DNA from: Leptonema illini DSM 21528
GTDB taxonomy: Bacteria > Spirochaetota > Leptospiria > Leptospirales > Leptonemataceae
DNA: 64,000 bases
Direction: 5' to 3'
Assembly: GCF_000243335.1 (NCBI RefSeq)
Contig: NZ_JH597773.1
Location: forward strand, 4,261,095-4,325,094
Shown piece after piece: positions 19,095 to 26,951 of the stretch. The notes below the pieces were generated by a model, which made no database searches, was not told the DNA's origin, and saw only the letters and a program-made list of their open reading frames with translations. The position numbers and the translations under genes were made by a program. Positions within the stretch are counted from its first letter, which is position 1, and each line of letters starts with the position of its first letter.

Positions 19095-19847
19095 ATGATG
19101 CGTCATTCCTTGCGACATCCTTACGGCGAAACGAGAAATGCCGAAGACGAGAGGCGTTCGTTCGTGGCTCTTGCTATCTTTGCTCTCTCTGTACCCTCGC
19201 TTGCGAATGGATTCTATAATCCGGTGTTGGCACAAAGCGCTGTCCTTTACTGGACTGCTGAGTTTTTTACGTGGATTGCCTGGCCGACTGTCTGGTTTCT
19301 CGTCCTTTATCGACGTGGCCTGACCCTGGCTGATCTTGGACTGACGCTTCCATCACCCATCTATCGCGGCTTGCTTCCGTTCATGGGCGTTACTCTCTTA
19401 CTCTTCCCGTTGTCGTTTGTCTTCTACGGCGTCATCGGCTTTGTCGCTCAGATCATGATTTCGGACAACTGGCTGGATCAAGGCTTCCGCTATCCTTCGC
19501 AGATTCCGGCTGATGGAACGTGGCGAGTCATCGGTGCCATCTATCTCGCAGCTACAGCTGGTGTTGTTGAAGAGATCGTCTTTCGAGCTCTTCCCCGACT
19601 TCTTGCAGACAACAGCTGGATTTCGTCCTTCTTTTATGTGCTGTCGTCTTCCGTTTTATTCGCCTGTGTGCATTGGGAGAACGGGCAAATAGCCTTAGTG
19701 GAAACTTTTTTCTGGGGTATGTCCATGGCCGGACTCTTCCTGGCAACGCGCAGTCTGTGGCCGGGTATCATCATCCATTTCCTGACGGATTTTGTTATCT
19801 TCTACTATGACTTTTCCGTACTGGGATGGCTCATGAAAGCGCTGTAA
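19095..19847 (+). CDS. CPBP family intramembrane metalloprotease
   Basis: The 250-residue protein has about seven hydrophobic segments and the three CPBP (Abi/CAAX protease-like) motifs. These are EEIVFRA with the Glu-Glu and Arg at about residue 160, FACVHW with a metal-ligand histidine, and IIHFLTDF with the last histidine. Family members cleave within membranes; some process prenylated proteins, others give immunity to bacteriocins. Nothing next to it indicates a substrate. Start at ATG 19095; a second ATG follows at 19098. Confidence 0.85.
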   Translation: MMRHSLRHPYGETRNAEDERRSFVALAIFALSVPSLANGFYNPVLAQSAVLYWTAEFFTWIAWPTVWFLVLYRRGLTLADLGLTLPSPIYRGLLPFMGVTLLLFPLSFVFYGVIGFVAQIMISDNWLDQGFRYPSQIPADGTWRVIGAIYLAATAGVVEEIVFRALPRLLADNSWISSFFYVLSSSVLFACVHWENGQIALVETFFWGMSMAGLFLATRSLWPGIIIHFLTDFVIFYYDFSVLGWLMKAL

Positions 19848-19922
19848 ACTGGTTGCTGCATGGTGGAAGGGCGGAGTGGATCATGTGGAGCTGAAGTCGA
19901 GCGCTCTCGAAGCATCGAGGAT

Positions 19923-19952
19923 CATCCGCATTGATGCGGATGCATTTTGTTA
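19923..19952 (+). terminator. hairpin terminator after the CPBP protease gene
   Basis: An 8-bp stem (CATCCGCA and TGCGGATG) with loop TTGA is followed by cattttgtt. It lies between convergent genes and may also serve proB on the other strand. Confidence 0.6.
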
Positions 19953-19966
19953 CTCTTTGTGCCCCT

Positions 19967-21094
19967 TCACCCGATCTCAGTCTCGATGATCAGATCGTTG
20001 CGATGGATCACCTCGTATGACAGTGGCTTCTTCGCATCGATCGATGCCTGGATCTCACGAGAGCCGGCGCGCACAATGCCGCGACCGATGCTCTGGCCGG
20101 CTGCATCGACGATCTCGACGACGTCGGATTGTGCGAAGGCGCCGCGAAGCTCCTTGATGCCGGCTCCAAGAAGCGAGGATCCGCGATGACGCAGGGCGTT
20201 TACCGCTCCGTCGTCGATGATGACCGCACCCCTCGTTCTTGCGAAAAGAAGCCACATCTTGCGCGCATTCATGTGAGAGGGCTCGGTGGAGCCTATAATG
20301 GTGCCGATGTCTTCTCCGGTAAAAAGGGACTGCACCGGCGCCCGGTCGCGACCCGGTAGTATGGCGACGCGAAACCCCGTGCGCAGACCGAGCTGTCCGG
20401 CGCGGATCTTCGTGCGCATGCCGCCCGATCCGGGGCCGCTTGGACCGCCGGCCGCCTCTAATACGTCGGCGGTGATCGACGTCAGCACGGGCACGCGCTG
20501 CTCGTTAATCAGAAAGCCGTTAACAGAAGTCAGAAGAACAAGAAGATCGGAACGCAGCAGTGCGGCGCAGGCGGCGCTTAAGAGATCGTTATCACCGAAG
20601 CGCAGCTCTTCGGTAGAAACGGTATCGTTCTCGTTGATGATGGGAACGACGCCGAGACGCAGTAGCTCCTGAATCGTGTGGCCGATGTTCAGATAGGCGT
20701 TGCGATCGCGAAAGTCCCGCGCCGTGATGAGGATCTGCGAAACGGCCAGGCCCTTCTCGGCGAAGATCTCGCCGTATAACGAGATCAGACGTGCCTGGCC
20801 GACGGCGGCCAGGGCCTGCTTGCGCGAAAGCCCGGGATTCGACTGCGGATGATAACCGGCGAGCGTTTTGCGCAGCACGGAGCGTCCCATGGCGACGGCG
20901 CCGCTTGAAACAAGGATAACCTCGATGCCGCGTTCGCGCAGAAAGAGCACCTCGTCGCGCAGCTTCTCGATCATGCTGCGATCCAGTCCATTCGGCTCGT
21001 TTGCCTCGTTCGCCGTGGCGATCAATCCCGAGCCGATCTTCAGCACGACTCGCTTCGATTCTGTTAACGCCTTCTGTAGTTCTTTGCGGTCCAT
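19967..21094 (-). CDS. proB: glutamate 5-kinase
   Basis: The 375-residue enzyme phosphorylates L-glutamate, the first step of proline synthesis. The amino-acid-kinase domain spans about residues 10-265, with LKIGSGLI, SSGAVAMG, NENDTVSTEELRFGDND and GSGGMRTKI. A C-terminal PUA domain covers about 285-365. Length matches the long ProB form. Its ATG overlaps the obg stop by one base (TAATG), so it is the last gene of the rplU-prp-rpmA-obg-proB cluster. No proA is visible nearby. Confidence 0.95.
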   Translation of the reverse strand: MDRKELQKALTESKRVVLKIGSGLIATANEANEPNGLDRSMIEKLRDEVLFLRERGIEVILVSSGAVAMGRSVLRKTLAGYHPQSNPGLSRKQALAAVGQARLISLYGEIFAEKGLAVSQILITARDFRDRNAYLNIGHTIQELLRLGVVPIINENDTVSTEELRFGDNDLLSAACAALLRSDLLVLLTSVNGFLINEQRVPVLTSITADVLEAAGGPSGPGSGGMRTKIRAGQLGLRTGFRVAILPGRDRAPVQSLFTGEDIGTIIGSTEPSHMNARKMWLLFARTRGAVIIDDGAVNALRHRGSSLLGAGIKELRGAFAQSDVVEIVDAAGQSIGRGIVRAGSREIQASIDAKKPLSYEVIHRNDLIIETEIG

Positions 21095-22146
21095 TATCGC
21101 TTGCGGATCAGCCGTTCGGCATGCGTTTCTTCTTTGAATAGAGAAAAGAGCGTTTCAAGAAAGCGATCGAGGTTCTTCTCTTCTTTCGCCGAGATGAAAA
21201 GGATATCGGCATCCTCTTTAAGCGGAGGATCAAGATCCCTGCCTTTTTCGCGAAAGAGCTCTTCGACGTTTTTCTCGAAGTCGGCGTCGTATTCGACCTG
21301 ATCGGCCTTGTTAAAAAGAACGAGATACGGCCTGTGTACAAGCGCCTCGGAGTACTTGCTTAACTCCATACGCAGCATGCGAAACTCAGCCGTCGGATCA
21401 AGCGAGCCTATATCGAGAACGAAGATGATGACGTTCACTCGCTCGATATGTTTGAGAAAGGAAAGGCCGAGGCCGGCTCCTTTGCTCGCCCCTTCGATGA
21501 TGCCGGGAATGTCGGCGAGGATCAGGCGTCGCTCGCCGCGTATCAAGACGCCGAGGTTCGGGTTCAGCGTCGTAAACGGATAATCCCCGATCGCAGGATT
21601 GTTATTCGAAACGACCGAAAGCAAAGTCGACTTGCCGGCGTTTGGCAGGCCGATCAGACCGGCGTCGGCGATGAGCTTGAGCGTTAGCCGAAGTCGACGC
21701 TCCGTTCCGGCGATACCGGGCTGGGCGTAGGTCGGCGCCTGATTGACCGATGTGGCGAAGTGAACGTTACCCAGGCCGCCTTTGCCGCCTTCGGCGATGA
21801 CGACGCTGTCTTCGGGATGGATGAGCTCGCAGAGGAATTCGCCTGTGTCGGCGTCTTCGACGACGGTGCCGACGGGAAGTCTGATAACGAGAGGGTCGGC
21901 GTCCTGTCCGAAGCGGCGCAGGGAGCGACCGGGCTCGCCGTTAGGCGCGGCGAAGAATTTATGGGAGAGAAAGCGGTCGAGTGTGGAAAGGGAGGGATCG
22001 GCCTGCAGCACCACGTCGGCGCCGCGGCCGCCGTCACCGCCGTCGGGCCCGCCTTTTTCGACGTATTTTTCGCGGTGGAAGTGCGCTGAGCCGGGCCCGC
22101 CATGCCCGGCCCGCACTCCGATTTCCACCGTATCGACGAATTTCAC
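21094..22146 (-). CDS. obgE: Obg family GTPase
   Basis: The 350-residue protein has the glycine-rich Obg domain (about 1-158, with GGPDGGDGGRGADV), then the G domain with Walker A GLPNAGKSTLL at about 165 and DIPGIIEGA, and a C-terminal helix. It lacks the long C-terminal extension of some family members. Obg binds the 50S subunit and acts in ribosome assembly and the stringent response. Its place after rplU and rpmA is conserved in many bacteria. The gap to rpmA is 25 bases. Confidence 0.96.
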   Translation of the reverse strand: MKFVDTVEIGVRAGHGGPGSAHFHREKYVEKGGPDGGDGGRGADVVLQADPSLSTLDRFLSHKFFAAPNGEPGRSLRRFGQDADPLVIRLPVGTVVEDADTGEFLCELIHPEDSVVIAEGGKGGLGNVHFATSVNQAPTYAQPGIAGTERRLRLTLKLIADAGLIGLPNAGKSTLLSVVSNNNPAIGDYPFTTLNPNLGVLIRGERRLILADIPGIIEGASKGAGLGLSFLKHIERVNVIIFVLDIGSLDPTAEFRMLRMELSKYSEALVHRPYLVLFNKADQVEYDADFEKNVEELFREKGRDLDPPLKEDADILFISAKEEKNLDRFLETLFSLFKEETHAERLIRKR

Positions 22147-22171
22147 GGAATCGACTGCGGAAAAAGGAGAA

Positions 22172-22429
22172 TCAGGCTACCGGATAAACCGATACCTTTT
22201 TCTTCTCTCGGTTAATATGTTCGAACGTCACCTTTCCGTCGACGAGGGCGAAAAGCGTATGATCACGACCGAGACCGACGTTCGTTCCCGGCTGGATCTG
22301 CGTTCCACGCTGACGGATGATGATGTTGCCGGCCTTGATGACCTCGCCGCCGAAGCGCTTAACGCCCAGACGTTTACTCTGCGAGTCGCGACCGTTCTTT
22401 GTTGAGCCACCGCCCTTCTTATGTGCCAT
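22172..22429 (-). CDS. rpmA: 50S ribosomal protein L27
   Basis: The 85-residue protein has the standard L27 sequence ([20 protein letters not shown]). The N-terminus is MAHKKGGG, with no extension of the MLxxxLQFFASKK type that Prp removes in Firmicutes. The bases upstream of this ATG hold no in-frame start, and a good ribosome site (AGGAGAAC) fits this one. The mature tail that reaches the peptidyl-transferase centre is therefore encoded directly, as in E. coli. Confidence 0.97.
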   Translation of the reverse strand: MAHKKGGGSTKNGRDSQSKRLGVKRFGGEVIKAGNIIIRQRGTQIQPGTNVGLGRDHTLFALVDGKVTFEHINREKKKVSVYPVA

Positions 22430-22498
22430 GACGTTCTCCTGAATTCCCTTGCAATTATGCTTCCAACTTCGAGGCCACCGGCCCCATGCCCGCAGGCT

Positions 22499-22816
22499 TT
22501 ATGATAACTCCGGCTGAATCGTAATCCGGATGCGATCCGGATGCTGACTCTGTAGCCGTTTCAACGTCAGCAGCGTCGTGCCGCAGAGCAGCTCAGTCGC
22601 CGCTTCGGGGCGGATCAGAATTCTGAGTTCGTCGCCGTCCCGCCTGACCTCAGCCGCTTTTACGACCTCCGAAAGCCCCGCAGCAAGGTTCTCAAGCAAT
22701 GCCGAAACCGCCGCACAGAGGATGTCGTTGCCTTTTACTGCAAGACCGGCATGGCCGGTAGCCTGTAGCTCGGTCAGACGACCTTCGGAGTCGCTTCGCA
22801 GCGAGATCTCAATCAA
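22499..22816 (-). CDS. prp: ribosomal-processing cysteine protease Prp
   Basis: The 105-residue product has the Prp signature: H22 in TGHAG and C34 in GNDILCAAVSAL, the same positions as in characterised Prp. In Firmicutes, Prp trims the N-terminal extension of L27. Here it lies between rplU and rpmA as usual, yet the L27 encoded next has no extension. It starts with TTG at 22816, overlapping the rplU stop (TTGA), which suggests translation by re-initiation at low level. Residue 31 (Asp) and the SALLENL helix also fit the family. Confidence 0.9.
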   Translation of the reverse strand: MIEISLRSDSEGRLTELQATGHAGLAVKGNDILCAAVSALLENLAAGLSEVVKAAEVRRDGDELRILIRPEAATELLCGTTLLTLKRLQSQHPDRIRITIQPELS

Positions 22817-23124
22817 GCCTTAATTTCGACGACCTTCAGTTTCTGCAGATCCTGACGGTGGCCCCAGCTTGTTTTGTAGCCGGTTTTCTTCTTGTACTTG
22901 AAGCCGTGAACCTTCGGACCGCGGATGTCGGCCAGAACCTCGACCTTCACCGATGCGCCCGAAACGAACGGCTTACCGACCTTCACGCCAGCGCCTTCAC
23001 CGGCCAGAAGCACCTGCTCGATCTGGAACGTTTCTCCCGGCTCTTTGCCGGTGCGCTCAGAGAGGAAAATCTGATCTTTCGTGATTTTGTGCTGCTTCCC
23101 TGCCAGCTCGACAATGGCGAACAT
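22813..23124 (-). CDS. rplU: 50S ribosomal protein L21
   Basis: The 103-residue protein is normal for L21: it opens with MFAIVELAGKQHKI and has VKVGKPFVSGASV and the RNA-binding HGFKYKKKTGYKTSWGHRQ near the end. It is the first gene of the leftward ribosomal cluster. GAGGT lies five bases before the ATG. Confidence 0.97.
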   Translation of the reverse strand: MFAIVELAGKQHKITKDQIFLSERTGKEPGETFQIEQVLLAGEGAGVKVGKPFVSGASVKVEVLADIRGPKVHGFKYKKKTGYKTSWGHRQDLQKLKVVEIKA

Positions 23125-23532
23125 ATCTACCTCAGTATACCAGAATGGAATGTACAGAAAACGCAGGGCGCTGTACCGAGCAACTCATTTTTGGGGCTAA
23201 GAACTGAGGCCCGAGCCATCCGGGTACCGATGCTGCGGCTTGAGCAAGGCTATCCTGAGCGCAGTCGGGGTCGCCCGATATTGATCCTGCGATGTAATTC
23301 AAGTATAAGGCAGCACCGAGATTGACGTACTCTACATAGGATGTTGGCCTCGATGCGCTGATAGTGGCTGTAGACATCCCCCAGTTGTCCGTGAAAAATC
23401 CCTGGACGACTTCAGAATCAATAGACCGAATCAGAACGAAATATGATGTTCTTTTTTCGAGCTTTCAAACGAAAAAGCCCGATTTCTCGGGCCTTCTTGT
23501 CCATGCAATGACCGGTTTTAAGACGGTATTGC
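23125..23532. other. intergenic stretch without a supported gene
   Basis: About 410 bases separate rplU from the cyclophilin gene, both leftward. It must hold the rplU promoter, but no convincing -35/-10 pair with normal spacing was found. One open frame on the minus strand (23132-23377) has no recognisable content. Near 23240-23270 lies a stretch (ctatcctgagcgcagtcg) that looks like short repeats scattered between genes in many genomes. The only clear element is the terminator at 23472-23494. Confidence 0.5.
23472..23499 (-). terminator. Rho-independent terminator of the cyclophilin gene
   Basis: Read on the minus strand: GCCCGA, loop GAAA, TCGGGC, then TTTTT. It starts about 35 bases after the stop of the gene at 23533-24294. 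Confidence 0.88.
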
Positions 23533-24294
23533 TTATCTTTTATCGACGATCTCGACGCCCGTGATCTTCGAGTTGCCGTTGCCGGCGTTGATGATCTGAT
23601 CGAGCACGGGGAAGGATTTGTCTTCAAGCTGACCGAAGAACGTATGCAATCCGTTCAGGTGCGGCGTCTCGACCTGATTGATGAAGAACTGCGAGCCGTT
23701 TGTGTTCGGTCCGGAGTTCGCCATGCCGAGCGTGCCGCGTTTGCCGGGCACGGATTTGAGTCCGCTCTTGAAGCTGTATCCGTTCAGTTCAAGAACGTCT
23801 TTCACGGATTTGTCGGCGAGGGATCGAGCCTCACGCTCAACCTCAGTGCGACGCTGTTGAAACGTGGCTTCGTCTTCGATGCCCAGCTTGCGAATGACGG
23901 CCATCATCATCTGACGTTCGTAATACGGAGCCTCGCCGGCCTTGACCTGATCCAGGCCCAGGGCTGCGGCATCGATCTCATCCTCGAACTTATAGCCGGG
24001 ACCGCCTGTTCCGGTTCCCTGCGGATCGCCGGTTTGAGCCATAAACTGCGGGATTACACGGTGAAAGATGATTCCATCATAGAAACCTTTCTTCGACAGC
24101 GTAACGAAATTTTCTACGGTCTTCGGAGCGGCCTCGGGAAGAAGCTCGACTACGAGATCGCCTTTATCGGTGGAAATGACGGCAAAAAGCCCTTTTCTAT
24201 CTGGCACAGAGGCAGCTTTTCCCTTACAGGCAGGCAGGGCAACCAGAAAGAGCGTAAAAGCGGCAAGCAGCGCCGTCGATCGATGTCGGAACAT
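23533..24294 (-). CDS. lipoprotein peptidyl-prolyl isomerase (cyclophilin type)
   Basis: The 253-residue protein has a lipoprotein signal, with the core ALLAAFTLFLVALPAC giving a lipobox LPAC and Cys at 23. The cyclophilin domain follows: APKTVENFVTLSKKGFYDG, IIFHRVIPQFMAQTGDP and NSGPNTNGSQFFI carry the catalytic Arg and substrate-binding residues. An insertion of about 75 charged, helical residues (about 115-185) lies between the two halves. It is probably membrane-anchored in the periplasm and helps fold exported proteins. Confidence 0.9.
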   Translation of the reverse strand: MFRHRSTALLAAFTLFLVALPACKGKAASVPDRKGLFAVISTDKGDLVVELLPEAAPKTVENFVTLSKKGFYDGIIFHRVIPQFMAQTGDPQGTGTGGPGYKFEDEIDAAALGLDQVKAGEAPYYERQMMMAVIRKLGIEDEATFQQRRTEVEREARSLADKSVKDVLELNGYSFKSGLKSVPGKRGTLGMANSGPNTNGSQFFINQVETPHLNGLHTFFGQLEDKSFPVLDQIINAGNGNSKITGVEIVDKR

Positions 24295-24446
24295 AGGCCG
24301 ATACGAAATCCGGAACGTGCCGTGTAAAGATGATTTTGCATCGGCTTTCTGCCGTTCGAGTTTACAGTAACGGTTTGCCGTCTTCTACTCCAGGCTTTGC
24401 ATTTTTTTTTCGCGCTCAAATGATCGGTTTCTTACCTATTCTTCGT

Positions 24447-25145
24447 ATGAAGCTACCAGAATTGCCTGTGCCTTTGCGCCAGCTGCTCGGTCCGACAGTC
24501 TCGGATTATTTTATTGACTATCTACAGGAGTTGATGCAACTTCAGAGGGAAGAGGTCGTGCAGATGTCGATGACTCAATTTGACCGACGCCTGTTTCAAG
24601 AGATTTCAGGAATAAGACTGGATATGTCTGAAATGCGAGAAGAATACCGTTCCGGTCTGGCCGAGGTGAAAACGGAAATGGCCGAGCTGCGAGCCGATAT
24701 GTCAGAGTTGCGTACCGAGCTGAAGACGGAAATGTCAGAGCTGCGGGCCGATATGTCAGAGTTGCGTACCGAGCTCAAGACGGAAATGGCCGAGCTGCGA
24801 GCCGACATGTCAGAGCTGCGTACCGAGCTGAAGACAGAAATGGCCGAGCTGCGTACCGAGCTGAAGACAGAAATGGTCGAGCTGCGAGCCGAGTTAAAGA
24901 CGGAAATGGGCGAGCTGCGTACAGAGTTAAAGACGGACGTGGCCGAACTCAGGTCCGATTTTGCCAGCCTGCGGGCCGAAACGTCGACGCAGATGGCTCA
25001 TCTGCGAGCCGAGGTTAAAGCCGATATTGCAGGCGTTCACCACGAAATCAGCCTTCAGACGAAGTGGATTCTGGCGGCGATGGCCACATTTACCGTGCTC
25101 TATCCTGTTCTCAGTCAGGTAATATCTCGACTTTTACCCGCATGA
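24447..25145 (+). CDS. coiled-coil protein with heptad-repeat array and C-terminal membrane anchor
   Basis: ATG 24447 (MKLPELPVPLRQLLG) is chosen over upstream in-frame ATGs whose residues look intergenic. The 232-residue product has a helical head and a long coiled coil (about residues 45-195). It is built from repeated 7- and 14-residue units such as ELRADMSELRTELKTEM, and ends in a membrane helix (about 207-228, WILAAMATFTVLYPVL). It resembles tail-anchored coiled-coil proteins of the CCDC90/DUF1640 kind in layout only. The repeat makes the length likely to vary among strains. Confidence 0.7.
   Translation: MKLPELPVPLRQLLGPTVSDYFIDYLQELMQLQREEVVQMSMTQFDRRLFQEISGIRLDMSEMREEYRSGLAEVKTEMAELRADMSELRTELKTEMSELRADMSELRTELKTEMAELRADMSELRTELKTEMAELRTELKTEMVELRAELKTEMGELRTELKTDVAELRSDFASLRAETSTQMAHLRAEVKADIAGVHHEISLQTKWILAAMATFTVLYPVLSQVISRLLPA
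24666..24940 (+). repeat. in-frame tandem repeats (21/42/63 bp) in the coiled-coil gene
   Basis: Units of 21 bp and multiples, coding for ELRADMS, ELRTELK and TEMAELR, are repeated about a dozen times with few changes. Because the unit is a multiple of three, gain or loss changes length but not frame. Confidence 0.8.
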
Positions 25146-25280
25146 TTTTCTAAATCCTTCCAGTGACGATTCTTAAAGGAATCAGAGAAGGGCTGAGGAA
25201 CCCGAAAAATGGCTGCAATGGTGCACGAAAAATCGACCTGAAGTCTTTCTCTGATAACAGTCAGCAGCCCCCTGCCTTCT

Positions 25281-25301
25281 TTCTCCGTGCTCCCGTGGTT
25301 A
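25281..25301 (+). repeat. dispersed CTCCGTG repeat, copy C
   Basis: CTCCGTGCTCCCGTGGTTA is a variant of the repeats at 7787-7810 and 13870-13912. The flanking gccccctgcc also matches copy B. It lies between the coiled-coil gene and leuB. Confidence 0.5.
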
Positions 25302-25391
25302 TTCTCACCTTTGAATCAGGTTTTCGCTAATGATTGGAGCTATTGCGGAAGCTCTACCCTCGCTGGTCGGCGATCTCTGCTCCGTTCTTAG

Positions 25392-26519
<1,128 letters not shown>

Positions 26520-26541
26520 GCCAGAGGGCGCAGGAGGCATC

Positions 26542-26916
26542 ATGCAGGCTAAATTCTTGATCTGTGATGATCAGAAGATCCGTGTTCAGGAGATCCGGCA
26601 GTTCCTCGGTGCGAATCCGAAATACACCATCGTCGAGACGTTCACCAACGGACGTGAGGTAGCGGACTGGGTGAAACGCAATCCCGGTAAGGCCGACGTT
26701 TTAATCCTCGATATCATCATGCCTGTGATGGACGGCTATGCGGCCTTCTTCGAGATCAAGCAGGCTGATCCGAAGTTGAAGGTTTATTTTGTGTCGGTGG
26801 AGAACTCGCCTCCTCTTGTTAAAGAGCTGGCAGCACAGGGTGCCGTCGGCTTTTCACCGAAGCCTCTGGATCGCGATAAGTTCGTCGAGAAGATCAAGCA
26901 GATCGTCGGTTTTTAA
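26542..26916 (+). CDS. single-domain response regulator (CheY-like receiver)
   Basis: The 124-residue protein is one receiver domain. The acidic pair is in LICDD near residue 10, the phospho-acceptor Asp is in ILDIIMPVMDGY at about 57, and the conserved Lys is in SPKPLDRDKF at about 106. The switch residue region reads YFVSVENSPP, with Ser in place of the usual Ser/Thr. There is no output domain, so it must act by protein contact. It lies 22 bases after leuB, with no kinase nearby. Confidence 0.92.
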   Translation: MQAKFLICDDQKIRVQEIRQFLGANPKYTIVETFTNGREVADWVKRNPGKADVLILDIIMPVMDGYAAFFEIKQADPKLKVYFVSVENSPPLVKELAAQGAVGFSPKPLDRDKFVEKIKQIVGF

Positions 26917-26951
26917 GTTGCCGCTCTTACTTCGCTTCATTATCAGTATCT

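Noticed and set aside
23132..23377. An 81-codon minus-strand frame upstream of rplU
   Set aside because: No ribosome site, no recognisable sequence and no fit with the rplU operon; it is treated as intergenic.
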